NCBI GenBank assembly: GCA_028671895.1
Contig: CM053802.1
Span: 17,739,631-17,803,630, forward strand
Direction of reading: 5' to 3'
From: Oenanthe sinensis
Taxonomy: Eukaryota > Streptophyta > Magnoliopsida > Apiales > Apiaceae
DNA length: 64,000 bases
Positions within the stretch are counted from its first letter, which is position 1. The number at the start of each line of letters is the position of its first letter. Shown in pieces: positions 47,565 to 59,559 of the stretch. The position numbers were made by a program, and so were the translations under genes. The notes below the pieces were generated by a model. The model made no database searches. It was given only the letters and a program-made list of their open reading frames with translations, and had not been told where the DNA came from.

Positions 47565-49980
47565 ATAGTTTACGATAAGAGTTTATTGTACCCAAAATTT
47601 GAGTGGATGCTAGCTCTATTTTGACCATTAATGTTATAAATCAAACTATAATGCATTAATATTGGTGTTATCAGTACAATTATAATAATTTTATAAGAAT
47701 TATATATAGGACAATCAATTAAGACATCTCTAAATTATATGACTTTTTGAGTTTAAGTCCTTAAACTATTTTTTTCATAATTTAGTCCTTAAACTATGTA
47801 ATTTTTTGATTTAAGTCCTTAAACTATTTTTTTCACAATTGAGTCCTTAAATTATATAATTTTTTTCTTATTTAAGTACTTAAATGATTTATTTTCCTAA
47901 TTGTATCCTTAAACTATATATATTTTTAGGTTTAAGAAGTACATGGTTAAAGAGAGATGGTTGATGCATTCATTTAAATGTTGCCGGTTGAAGCAAGTAA
48001 ATTCATCTAAATTACGTAACGGTGAATGAGATTTATGTGAAAATATTAATACAAGCAGCATGACATCCAGGAAAATGATAACTGTATGAGTTTGTTTTAT
48101 ATTATACTCCGTATTAATCATTTGTTCACTGTGTAAATGTGTTTTGCTTAAAGGAGATGTCAAACTCAACTATTCATATACTAATTCTTATATAAACCAA
48201 GGGTGCTGTATATTGACACAGTAACTGTATGTTTGAGAGATATTTGAGAAAACTGAGTCTACTTTAGTCAATATAAGGTATACTCTCTCGTCACATTCAC
48301 CACAGGGTGAAGAGAGTTCAACCTTTCGACCCCACATAAAATCACCAGAAAGAAGGGCGAGTTACAAGAAAGAAGGCATGACATGTCAAAAGAATATTAT
48401 TGTCAAAATATTGAGACCTATTTCAATGAGCCTACTATTCAAATCAAAATAATTGAATTCGAAATTAAAATTTAAATAAATTTATTATAATTTATTTATA
48501 TATTATAATTTATTTATATTTATATATATTTTATGCGGTCAAGTGCGTATGGATGGTAAAAGAATTAATTCAATTGAAGATGTACAAATATGATTAAACC
48601 CTTTAAATAATCTCAAAAACAAATTTTCATCACTTTTTACTTCATTTACGAATATTATTTTATATTTTTCTCGCGCATCTATTAACCATATCAAGTGCAG
48701 CCATCATCCAAAAATAAATAAAAATAGGAGCTGAGGTTAGAAAAAACATCATAACCTTTCGTGTTATTCGTTAGTTGAGGGTTGTAATGAAGTAATCAAA
48801 TGGTGTAGATTAATGCCTCGTTTCGTTGACTCTAACTCAACTAAGTAATTCAAACTTCGGGAACTTGTCTGAGTTATAGTGTTTAGTTGTATAATTTTTA
48901 AAACAAATGAAGGAACCTATATTTCCAAGGTATCCAGGGTTGTAACCAGCGTAACTCAAGTATCTAGCCCACCCGTAATCACCTGTAGTTAAATAGGATA
49001 AATATAGTTCATCTATTATATTTTATAATTAAAATTTTATTTATAGTTCATATTATTTTATTTATTTATATTTAAAGTAAATTATAATACACGCATATTT
49101 ACTAAACAATAGTGTCAAATATTTATATTTTTAATCTTTTATATATAATTTTTAAAATAGTTTTAATTAACTTTTAATTAATTTTGTATCAATATGATTA
49201 TTATTGCCACTAAAAATAAAATTAAATGTTTGAAATTTCAAATATTTTTATTTCTAATTTTCTATGTTTATAAATGTTTTATAAAACAATTTTGTAATAG
49301 TTTATAATTAAAATTTTAATTATATTTACAGTACGTAGTTTGTAATTAAATTTTATTTGTTTTTATAATAATTTATAATAAATATAAATATTTTGAATTA
49401 CAACTTTGAATTTTTGAATTTTTGAATTTTTATTTAATATTTCAATAACAATTTATAATTAATTTCAATAATATCTTTATATAAATAAAATTATTATTAT
49501 TATTAAAACTGAGATTTCTTAAAAACATGTAATAATTTGGTTAAAAATAATTATGGAACTTGAAGTTACACTGTGATAAACCAAACACAAATTTTTATTT
49601 TTATATCTTTTTTTTGAATTTTGTAATTAACATCTTATAAATATATCATGTGCGATGCACAGATCGAATTGCTAATATTTCAAATAATTTTTATTTTAAA
49701 TTTTTTTATATGATTTGAGTTTAATTTTTATAATAATAATTTGAAATTTATTTAATGTTATATGTATATATTTTTATATAATTTTGTATTTGTATGTATT
49801 TGTATCTTAATTAATAAGATAATGTTTGTGTATACTAGTTAGAAGATTAATTTGATATTTATTTTAGTTAGGAGATTAATTTTTAAAAGTTAGATTTAAT
49901 AATAATTATCTGACTCAAATGTCGACCAACAATAAATTTTTAATGTTACGATTTTAAAAATATAGAAGTATAGATAACTT
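47565..49980. other. non-coding region between nsLTP copies
   Basis: It includes a run of TTAAGTCCTTAAACTAT repeats (47750-47920) and a module (47940-48260) related to 42606-42900 and 50525-50800. It also includes the inverted partner (48830-49600) of the repeat at 34370-35180. No coding sequence seen. Confidence 0.6.
48830..49600. repeat. dispersed AT-rich repeat (copy 2, inverted)
   Basis: Reverse complement of 34370-35180; see CAATAATATCTTTATATAAA, ATTTCTTAAAAACATGTA and TTACACTGTGATAAACCAAA. It ends about 0.4 kb before the broken end of the second nsLTP copy. Confidence 0.7.
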
Positions 49981-50215
49981 GCATCCAGCGACTTGCTGCA
50001 CTTGATAGTCTTGAAGGACCAGTTAATATTAAAAATCTCGATGATCTCCAGGAGAAATGCGGACTTCCTTTTATGTACTCGGCTGATCGTAATTTTGACT
50101 GCAATACGTAACTTTTTCAAATTCTACTCGCATTTATTTCTTTTGCATTACACTGATTATGCTAACATAAATGAATATTAATCATGTTTATGTATGTTTG
50201 TGAAGTGTTAACTGA
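49981..50215 (+). pseudogene. non-specific lipid-transfer protein (copy 2), 5'-truncated
   Basis: Starts abruptly inside the first exon at the equivalent of the CxC region. It keeps the rest of exon 1 (to 50107), including LEGPVNIKNLDDLQEKCG and the FDCN end, then the intron and the tiny last exon (50206-50215). It is nearly identical to copy 1, so the duplication is recent. Signal peptide, promoter and the first four cysteines are gone, replaced by unrelated AT-rich DNA. Confidence 0.9.
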
Positions 50216-51879
50216 GATGCGCTGAAAATACAAGCAGTTGGAGAAGCGTCGCTGAGCAATAAAAAAGTTCTACTAAGATTCAACCTATTGTAATAGTTGA
50301 ATTTTCTATTCAATAATATAATAATTTTCAATAAGAGTTTATTGTACCCAAAATTTGAGCGGATCCTAACTCTATTTTGACCAGTAGGTTATAAATAAAA
50401 CTATAATACATTAATATCGGTGTTATCTATCTCGTGGAATCACTCTCAAAATAATTTAATTTTCTATAATAAATGTTTAATTGAATACTAATATTTATTA
50501 ATAATTTCATAAAAATATTAAAAGTATGTCCATTTAAATGTTGCCGGTTGAAGCAAGTAAATTCATCTAAATTACATACTTAACAATGAATGAGAAAATG
50601 TGAAAATGTTAATACAAACAGCATGACATTCAGAAAAATGATAATTGCATGAGTTTGTTTTATATTATACTCCGTATTAATCGCCCGGTACATGTGTTTT
50701 TTTAAAGAAGATGTAAAACTCAACTAGTCATATACCAGTTCTTATATGAATTAAGAGGATTGTATATATTGATAAATTAACCGTTATGTTTGAGAGATAT
50801 TTGAGAAAATTGAGGATGGTAAGGTATAATATATATTGATAAAGTAATCGTTATGTTTGAGAGATATTTGAGAAAACTGAGTATGGTATGGTATAATGAT
50901 ACCTCTGATTCGCGACACTAGGGTGAAGAGATTTGAACTTTTCAACCCCGCTAAAATCACGAGAAAGAAGGGAACCTTATGAGAAAGAAGAGAAAGAACA
51001 TAGAATCACGACAAAGAGGCCACCTTACGTGAAAGAAGAGAAAGAAGGGCACTTTACGAGAAATTAGGTCGTCATTGAGATCAAAATAATTGAATTTGAA
51101 AATAAAATTTAAATAAATTTATGATAATTTACATATATATTTTAATTTATTTTATACTGATATATATTTTATGCCGGTCAAGTGCATAGGTATAAAAAAA
51201 TTAATTCGATCGAAGATGTACAAATATAGTTAATCCCTTCAAATAATCTCAAACACAAAAAAACAAATTTTCATCACTTTTTATTTCATTTACGGGTATT
51301 ATTTTATCTTTCTCTATTACTCATCTATTAATCATATCAAGTGCAGCCATCATCCAATAATAGATCAAAATAGGAGAATGATCAATTAGAAATTTTTTTA
51401 TAGTAATTTCTATTATAATAGAATAAAAATTATACTTAAAACATCATAACCTTTCGTGTTAAGATATAACTCCTAGATGTGTATTCGTTGAATTCTGAAT
51501 CAAAACCCAAAATAACAGTTGTTACAACTTACAACAGAAGAAGAGAGAATAGCCGTATCCAGGAACGAGAGAACAAAAACATACGAAGAATCTTGAGCAG
51601 CCAGATTAGCATATGAATAAGTTCGATACATAGTTAAGCAAAGCGAAGAGAGACACGCTAACGAGTTAGGCGATCATAATAGAGAGGCAATGAAAGAATG
51701 TCCTGTCCTGTTTATAGAGCAACACACAAACCGACTTATTTGTTAAAATAATATATGATCAACCGAATTATGCGGAAAAAGGAAGGAAAATGACCGACCC
51801 ATAATCTCCGCCCCGTAGGAACTACGAGATTGGCAATTACTTTCACAACCGACCTAATATATTTTGGTGTGGTATAATA
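50216..51879. other. non-coding, duplicated module
   Basis: Contains a third copy of the 42606-like module (50525-50800) and a block at 51500-51690 resembling 43180-43260 plus 44095-44215. GAGAAAGAAGGG-type repeats occur near 50960-51060. No gene seen. Confidence 0.55.
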
Positions 51880-52858
51880 TAAAATCGCCACCATGCTAAT
51901 GTTATACTATGTTCAACATGTAATGATTCAAACCGTTGGCGTTGGCAGCACACTTCTAAGACTTGGAGTATATGGAAGAGGTCTGTACCTGTACTTGGAA
52001 GAATATTTACCAGAAAATCTGATAGTATGGCTTTATAATATCTTGCGAGGAAAAATCCTGTCATTATCGAAAACGAGCTTCTTAGTCCACGATTTTACAT
52101 AACCATTCTCACTCATTACCCAAATTTGTAGTACTTCATATAAATGCGAAGACAATCATTTACTACTCCAAGGTCGGTTTTCATGAAACAAGGAGGAGTT
52201 TCAATTTGCTCGAACACCTCCTCTTCAGCGTCGAAAGAATATAATACATGTGTGCTGTGGTTCAGCCAATAATATAATCCATTTGCAAAGGTGGGAAACG
52301 GTTGTCTAAATGGATAAAAAAGGATTCTTCCGATGTGCCTCCACAATTTTGTTCCAATTGTTTGTATATCTACACTCACTTGTTCAAAATGTATTACAAA
52401 ACAGCAACAGCTTCAATTTGTTAGTTTTTTGAGCAAAGACTAATGCACACTTCTCCTGAATAATGGCCTGCAGTAGTTTCAGTTCTTTCGTTCTGACCCG
52501 TTAAGGTTCAGATAATATATCTTCGTCGGGATAAAATCTATCTAAGAATTTCAGAGAAAATTGTGCTATACTAGGAATTAGAAAATCCACAAGAGAATCT
52601 GTTGTGCATGAAGCTTCTTCAATTTGAGCAAAGAATAATTTGTTTGGTTTCGATGTATCCACAATCAAGAATTGAATAGGGGCTTTTCCACACGAATCGT
52701 AAAATTCTATATAAAAGAGGGTTGGGATATTAACGAGGCCCAGTTTTTACACACACAGCTGCATATCATGATGAATTGAATAGGAACAAACTTTAGAATA
52801 TTGATGAATACTGATTCATGTAGATCAATAATGCTGGTCTCTTTAAATTTTGTTTCCA
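51880..52858 (-). pseudogene. F-box protein with F-box-associated domain, broken
   Basis: Read on the minus strand from an ATG at 52858. An F-box (DLHESVFINILKFVPIQFIM then VCKNWASLISQPSF) runs to a stop near 52707. After a frameshift the frame continues open, with APIQFLIVDTSKPNKLFF. Further pieces include ANGLYYWLNHSTHVLYSFDA and EEEVFEQIETPP (52116-52379) and SWTKKLVFDNDRIFPRKIL near 52020-52090, typical of the F-box-associated interaction domain of SCF substrate receptors. Several stops and shifts separate the pieces. Confidence 0.8.
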
Positions 52859-52888
52859 TTCTCCTCATCGTGGTAGAGGGCTGCTTGA

Positions 52889-53049
52889 TCATTAGGACGA
52901 ACAATGCCAAACTTTACAAGAAGATAAGGATTCTTGATTTTAGGTATACTGTATATAATATCTTTAAGTTGGACATGGTGGTCATGTGCACACATACACA
53001 TGGTCATTAGGACGAACAATGCCAAACTTTACAAGAAGATAAGGATTCT
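52889..53049. repeat. 46-bp direct repeat, with a ZIP-pseudogene fragment between
   Basis: CATTAGGACGAACAATGCCA and the following bases to GGATTCTT occur at 52889-52934 and 53004-53049. Between them, 52971-53005 (GGACATGGTGGTCATGTGCA...) is the same as 54952-54988 inside the ZIP pseudogene. This implies local copying of a fragment into the F-box pseudogene's upstream region. Confidence 0.75.
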
Positions 53050-53722
53050 TATCTTCTTGTAAGGTGATGCATATCTTCATCCATATGCTCTGCACCATTT
53101 AGTTGGCATATAGTAATTTGAAAACCAGAAGCAGTTCCAATTAAGTAACATCACATCAAATAACACCAGCATGCAGTTTTTAAATTTAGATTGTCCAATC
53201 CAACATCTGAAATGTCGAACAGTGGAATTGTTCTCTGAATGTTCAACTCGTGATAACTGATGGTAACGTACCCCACTAGAATTCATTTGTTTGCATCAAC
53301 AAGATAAAGTTTGTATTCAAAATTTCAAGATAATACATGCTGATATGGCCATGGCTCCAGATTGGAGCAATAAAAGTACTCGATTTATCTTAGCTTCAAA
53401 ATCTTGCATATAATTTTGTAAGCACGACCAACCGAGGAAAATAAGCACCTTATGTTTTATCACATCTTTCAAGCTGAAAATATGTAATAATACATGATAC
53501 CTAATTTGTGACAACTACCAAACATGTAGACGTCATATCAAAGGGGCATGCATGAAGTTATCTAACATATAGGGACTTTATTAGTGAAACAATCCATAGT
53601 GAGAAATCAGAGGTAATTTCAGCAATGGATCGTAAAGCCAAATCCAGTATTTGTTGTCCTAATTGTTAAATAAAGATAAACCTAATTGCTAAAGGAGTAC
53701 CCGTCCCCTTCCCCAACCTGCC

Positions 53723-53730
53723 TTTAAATA
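53723..53730 (+). promoter_or_regulatory. TATA-like element of nsLTP 3
   Basis: TTTAAATA lies in a block shared with the promoter of copy 1 (46679-46686). A second TATATATAA at about 53803 is closer to the ATG and could be used instead. Confidence 0.4.
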
Positions 53731-53833
53731 AGTGATGTGGTCTACCATAGAATATATTACCTACAATATATCTGCTCATACAATTTGTGTCCAAAGATAA
53801 TCTATATATAAGCACAATTTAACATAGGCAGCA

Positions 53834-54327
53834 ATGGCGAGGATTACTTACTTGGTGATGGTCTTTGTAATGTTAGTATCCATGGAGGCAGGGAAGGCGA
53901 ACAGCTTTGATTGTGATGGACCCGAGAGAAGGCAATCATCAGCCATGTGCCGTGCATTTATCACAAGTCCTGAACTTCAACAGCCATCTGGTGTTTGCTG
54001 CAAGGCGTATAGAATATTCGTTGAAACAGCCAAAAGTAAAGCTGAAAGGAGAGAACTTTGTTCTTGCGTCCAGCGACGTGCTAGACTTAATGATGTACCA
54101 GTTAATATAGCAAATCTTGACTCTCTGCAGGAAAAGTGTGGACTTCCTTTTAGATACTCGGGTGATCCTAATTTTGACTGCAATATGTATGTTTTCAATC
54201 CCTACTTGCGCTTATTTCTCTTTCATAATGCTAATTATGCTAAGAATAATTGATCAGTATAAAAAACTGTTCCCAGTCTTTTTTGTCTTTAAAATTATAC
54301 ATGTAATGTATGTGCAGTGTAAACTGA
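53834..54327 (+). CDS. non-specific lipid-transfer protein (copy 3)
   Basis: Two exons, 53834-54186 and 54318-54327, give 120 residues ending NFDCNIVN. The signal peptide covers residues 1-23 (MARITYLVMVFVMLVSMEAG). All eight cysteines are present (FDCDGP, AMCRAF, GVCCKAY, LCSCVQ, EKCGLP, FDCN). Compared with copy 1 it lacks a few residues in the loop after CxC and is strongly basic (KSKAERRELCSCVQRRARL). The promoter region from about 53370 aligns with that of copy 1 but lacks its MITE. It looks functional. Confidence 0.92.
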
Positions 54328-54649
54328 GGTGCATTGAAAAAACAAGCAGTTGGAGAAGCATCACAGAGGAGATATACCAACATATATCAGAGATCTTGTT
54401 CTAATAAAATTTTATATTATATGTAACTAAAATAATTACAACTAAGATTCAAACTATTGTAATAGTTGAATTTTCTTCTTAGTAATGAAATAGATTTTCA
54501 GCAAGTTTATTGGACCCAGAATTGTGTGTATAAATCTCATTTTCATCCATTAATGTTATAAATTCAAACTATAATACTAAGGATTATTTCAAATAGATAG
54601 ATTATAGATAATTATAAAAAAGTTTTGTTGCTGCCTAAATTGGTGGGAA

Positions 54650-55700
54650 CCTGCAGCAGCTGGGGACGATATTAAGGCACGTAACCCAGACAATGTTGGC
54701 TTTTTATGATCAAAGCCTTTGCGGCTGGTGAAATTTTTGCAGTATATCCACATACTACCTAATGCATTTGATGGTATCACATCAGAATGACATGAAAATA
54801 ATCTAGGGAAAAAGTTTATATTTACAGGATATGCAGTCATGATGTCTTCTGCTGGGACACTGATTATAGACTTTCTGTCATCTGGTTTTTATACAAGATC
54901 ACAGTTTAAGACGGTGAAGCACTTAATTTGGGTGAAGAGGAGGTTGGTAATGATGGACATGGTGGTCATGTGCACACATACACATGGTCGACACGGCCAT
55001 GCTCATTGTTTTGCCGTCCTTCTGAAGAGCGCTGGTATCCCAGATCTTATAAGGCTTCAAAGTATATCACAGGTAAGCATATTAAAATGTTAATATTATG
55101 TTTCAGGTGGGAGGAGAACACAGTATTAAGCGATACTAATATTCTATTAACTGCATCGTTCATATGTTCTTGGCTGGGAATACTTGTACTTGGATAGTCA
55201 CTGCGGTCACCTTAGGAGCCAGGGAAGGTTCGAACACAATAAGCACTTCACTTGCAGCCTTGTCTTTCCATCATTTTTAAGGGCTTGTGACGTGGTGGAC
55301 ACATTTCTCAGGTATCACCAACCAACTCTTTATCTCTAACCATTACTTATCACCAAACAACTCTTTATCTCTAACCATTATTCTGTAAATATGCAATAAA
55401 AAGTGAACCAATACTATTGACAAATTTGTTTTGGTGTATGCAGGCAATATTCAGATCTTTACACGCTATAATTATGGCAGAAATTTCACAGCCCCAATTT
55501 GGATTGTCATTGGTGTAGGAATTTCAAGTGTGTACAGTGCAAATGCGCCAATGACACTGATTGGTCAAGTATATCTAACTCGCTTCTGCACAGATTCTGA
55601 ACGGTTATTGTTCACGAGAACATTGACACAACTGGACTAACATGGTGGTTCTCATCACATACACCATTCATCCGTAATGCAAGGAGGAAAGAAAAAATAT
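54650..55700 (+). pseudogene. ZIP-family zinc/iron transporter, broken
   Basis: Pieces follow ZIP order across different frames. AFAAG lies near 54712 and HILPNAFDGITSE near 54750, followed by a stop. FTGYAVMMSSAGTLIIDF is at about 54823-54870. The histidine-rich loop (GGHVHTYTW in one frame, HGRHGHAHC in another) lies at 54945-55010. ISQ is near 55065, VTAVTLGAREGSNTISTSLA and LSFHHF (then a stop) at 55200-55280, and APIWIVIGVGISSVYSANAP at about 55485-55545. The family moves Zn2+ or Fe2+ into the cytosol. Multiple stops, shifts and the missing N-terminus show it is dead. Confidence 0.85.
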
Positions 55701-55949
55701 ACCCATTTAGAACACAAAGAAGAAAAATGTAATTATTTCAATAGTGCTTACTGCTCTTTGCAATATCGAGTTTGCGCTATACCTTTTAGTGAGCAGAAAA
55801 GTAGAAACATTTAAAAATGAGTTTGCTTTATTTAAGAATTGAAATCAATTGATTATTTGTTAAATTCTTTTGTTCTCAGAAGACTGATATCGATGAAGAT
55901 GGAACGGTATATTTGTATCAAGCAATCGATGAAGATAGAACGGTATATT

Positions 55950-56250
55950 TGTAATGTTAGTGGCCATAGAGGCAGCAGGGGAAGCCAACAACTTTAATTG
56001 TGACGGACCCGAGAGAAAGCAATCATTTGCAATGTGTCGTGCGTTTCATGATCAAGATCCGTCTGGTCTGGTGCTTGCTGGCGTATAGAATATTCATTGA
56101 TATGGCCAAAACTACAGCAGAAAGGAGACAAGTTTTTTTTTTTTTTTTTTTTGCGTTCAGCAACGTGTTAGACTTGATGTACCAGTTAATATTGCAAATA
56201 TATATATATCAAGATCTTGTTCTAATGAAAATTTGTAATAAGTATCATCT
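55950..56250 (+). pseudogene. non-specific lipid-transfer protein (copy 4), degraded
   Basis: VMLVAIEAAGEANNFNCDGPERKQSFAMCRAF-like sequence is recognisable from about 55950. The CC region is broken by small deletions and shifts, and a poly-T run (about 56132-56150) interrupts the CxC region. The end is replaced by ATATAT sequence near 56200. There is no start codon region. The 3' flank (56340-56540) still resembles the module that follows the other copies. Confidence 0.85.
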
Positions 56251-57198
56251 CAATAAGTAAAACTAAGATTCAACCTATTGTAGTAGTTGCAACTTCTCAA
56301 CTGTGAAATGTGATTTTATCGCCAATGCATTTGTTAAAATGTCTATCTGTTGAAGTAATTAAATTTATATAAATTGCATATGTTAACTTTAAATTATGAG
56401 GATACATATTAATAGTGTATGAGATTGTGTGAAAATTTTAGTACGTACAAGCAGCATGAAATTTGTGAGTATTCTATAAAATATCACTCAATCACCGTGT
56501 ATATGAAACTTTCATGGAGATGTCAAACTTAAATATTCACCCACTAATTATATTGACATAGTAGTAATTGTGAAGAGCAATTCAACAAGACAAGAATAGT
56601 TAACACTAGAATGAAAGAGCAAATTCCACGGATCATATATTGAGGGATATTTGAGAAAACTGATGTCGCTGATAATTTGTTAACCCACATTTTGTCCAAT
56701 TACAAAATCCAGAACTGCCGAACTTAAATATTCAATTGTGCACGTAAATCCTTATGAGGAGGGAAGGTGTTAATCCTGTCTTGCTAATCGAGTAGCTCCG
56801 GAAGCATATGTAATTTTCATTCTTATATAATTGAACTGGATTCCATAAATTTACAAATAATTGTTACTTTTTACTCTTTAACTTGTGATTTCTGACCTAA
56901 GTATCCACTAACTGATTTCATTAACAAATCTCATTATAACAAATCTATTTCACAATTATATGTGAAATAAAATACTAATGTTGTTTGGATGGAACTTCTA
57001 TGTTCCTGGAACATCAATAATCAACTTAGCCTTTTCTTAGAAAAGGACTTCCATTAAGGTCCATAATTGTAATTAGTTTAATAACTAATAACAAGCTCAT
57101 AACTGTAAGATGTTCTATATCAAATACATGTATGTAAACTTTAGCTCCAATTTTAATCTTGCTGAATTGGACCACATGCAGCCAAATGTGGAATATGG

Positions 57199-57400
57199 TT
57201 AAGGCTCCATATATCGGAATCTTTTCGAGAAGCTTTTGGCAGCATTCTGCACCGGAACAACAACATTCTGCACCGCAACAACTCGGGTACTACGAAATGC
57301 AGAACTGAGGCTAAAAAATGGAGGTAATCCTTTCTTACTTTGTTGTCCTAGGATTATCAGAGCAGAACTACCAAAAGGGTAATCATCACCATCCAACTGA
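57199..57400 (-). other. open stretch of unknown identity
   Basis: On the minus strand a frame following an acceptor-like CAG at about 57399 reads LDGDDYPFGSSALIILGQQ and later FFSLSSAFRSTRVVAVQNV, ending FRYMEP and a stop at 57199. The composition is protein-like, but I do not recognise the family and see no matching upstream exon. It could be a gene remnant. Confidence 0.25.
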
Positions 57401-57906
57401 ATTGTAAAAGTTAAAAAAAAAACTAGGATTTTCTTTTTAATTACAAAATTTAAAGTATGTATGATCAAAATACCCCCTTTAAACAAAATTATACAAGAAC
57501 TGAAACTAATAAGAACTTTGAGTAGAAAGCAAGCAAAACCAACCAAAATAAGAAAAAGGGGACAAAAGCGCAGCCTTTCGGTATATTTCCAATGTCAAGC
57601 AAGCATATATGCCTCTACTACAAACACAAACAAGCCCATAAAAACTAGCTCAGATCCCACAACCCCCTTTTTCTGTCTTTAACATTTCTTCATGCACACA
57701 TCTGATAACTTAATACTTCTAAGTGTAAAGTGAAGTGCTTAAGAATCATGTTATCTGACCATCTTCCCCTGTACCTGATAATTGTGTTCTATATATATCC
57801 TACAATTATATAAACCCTTAATGCTGTGTCATCACCAGTGCTGTGGTGTTGCAGGTTGCTCATTAATTAGCTTGTGAAATTATTTTGATTTTCTTGAAAT
57901 TAAGTC

Positions 57907-59437
57907 ATGGAAATAAGAAGACTACTTCATATTGGAGTATGCATCATAGGCCTCTGCCTGTGTCTTACTACTCTCTTTACTTGCTCTGGTAATCCTTTCC
58001 TTTCTATTTACTTTTCTTTAAGCTGCATATGTCATTGTCATTTGCAGTCTTTTTATACTTGGTCACTAGGTTTAATCAAAGTTTAAATTCTTACAAAAAG
58101 AAGTAATACAAAGCCCTTATAGTTATGCAGCACACATAAATTGTATAACATTTATTTGTTAGGTGATTTGATTCACATAATATATTTGATCACAGACAAA
58201 TAATATACGTTGGATTGTACTCGACATAATAATATATTCTAATTGAAGAGACTTGCTAATTCATCGAAAACCCGTTCTACACACACAAATAATGCTTATA
58301 TATTTGTTCAGCAGATGCAAGAAAGACATCACATTTATTCAGACCTCTCACAACTTCAAGAAACTTATCACCCAAAAATTTGAAGGCAGTGAAGCACTTG
58401 GACATTGCTATGCCAATGGATTTAACAAACACTGAACCTTATGGTGTAAACTCACCATTCTCACTTCCACCTTTTGAGTCTCTTTCACCAATGCCATTGC
58501 CCGAGAATACACCGCCAGTTTGTGAGAATCCTCCTTCCACCACACTACCACCGCCTTCCTCCGTATTCCCAGTCCCTGCAGGAAGTAACACACCTTCCCT
58601 GCCTCCACCAGCTGAAGGAGAACCTTCCCCCACAACTTCATCCTCACCACCACAACTACCACCTTATGTTTCTCCTCCAATATTACCCATCACAAATCCA
58701 CCACAAAGCCCAGATATTACAAATCCAAGCCCATCAATTTACATCCCCAGTCCAGTTGTCACAAATCCAAGCCCATCAGTTTACATCCCTAGTCCAGATG
58801 TCACAAATCCAAGCCCATCCATTTACATCCCTAGCCCAGATGTCACATATCCAAGCCCATCAATTTACATCCCCAGCCCAGATGTTACAAATCCTAGTCC
58901 ATCAATTTACATCCCTAGCCCAGATGTCACAAATCCAAGCCCATCAACTTACATCCCAAGCCCATCTGTGTACACACCCCCTGTCGACATTCCAAGCCCA
59001 ACAGAGCCAGGTTTGAATCCACCTTTCTACGAGCCCAGCCCACCAAGTTTTGGAACTAGCCCACCTTCAAATATTCCATCTCCTGGTATATCTATCCCAA
59101 GCCCGCCTATTTTCCTACCACCCGTCGTGTATCCGCAGCCTCCTCCTCACCGTAGTGCGTCAGGCACAGCCCTTTGGTGTGTTGCAAAACCAGCAGTACC
59201 TGATCCAATTATTCAAGAAGCTATGAACTATGCTTGTGGATCGGGTGCAGACTGTGATTCACTTCAGCCCAGTGGGTCATGCTTTCAGCCCAACACATTA
59301 CTGGCCCATGCTTCTTATGCTTTCAATAGCTATTGGCAAAGATCTAAAGTGGCTGGAGGCACTTGTAATTTTGGAGGAACAGCAATTTTGGTCACTGTAG
59401 ATCCCAGTAAGCGATCTTCATATTTGATATACAATGT

Positions 59438-59469
<32 letters not shown>

Positions 59470-59559
59470 CCGTGTATGTGTATGTGTGTCCGTGTTAAGA
59501 TTAAAATTTTCTTTCATTCCTCTGCAGGTTATGATGGTTGCCATTTCACCTACTTCTGA
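57907..59559 (+). CDS. secreted X8-domain protein with extensin-like proline-rich repeats
   Basis: Three exons, 57907-57988, 58315-59406 and 59528-59559, join in phase to 401 residues. Residues 1-27 are a signal peptide (LLHIGVCIIGLCLCLTTLF). About residues 55-305 are Pro/Ser-rich. At 58713-58964 there are six tandem 42-bp units, each encoding a 14-residue repeat like DVTNPSPSIYIPSP. Residues 313-401 are an X8 (CBM43) domain, with ALWCVAKPAVPDPIIQEAMN, YACGSGADC, GSCFQPNTLLAHASYAFNSY, TCNFGGTAILVTVDPS and GCHFTYF, and all six cysteines. X8 binds beta-1,3-glucan (callose). There is no GPI-anchor tail, so it is probably a soluble or wall-bound protein. The SPSP repeats suggest hydroxyproline glycosylation. 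From memory, an X8 gene (At1g79480) also lies near the GAPCp-PGK block in Arabidopsis. Confidence 0.92.
58713..58964 (+). repeat. coding minisatellite, six 42-bp units
   Basis: In-frame repeat within the X8 gene. Units begin GA(T)xTxACAAATCCAAGCCC and differ at a few, mostly synonymous, sites. Copy number is likely to vary between individuals. Confidence 0.9.
59440..59494. repeat. (TG)n microsatellite in intron 2 of the X8 gene
   Basis: About 13 TG units followed by TGTATGTG variants, starting some 40 bp after the donor at 59407. Confidence 0.85.

Noticed and set aside
58474..59016. 180-codon frame overlapping the X8 gene
   Set aside because: It is a shifted-frame shadow of the proline-rich repeats; the main frame carries the signal peptide and X8 domain.
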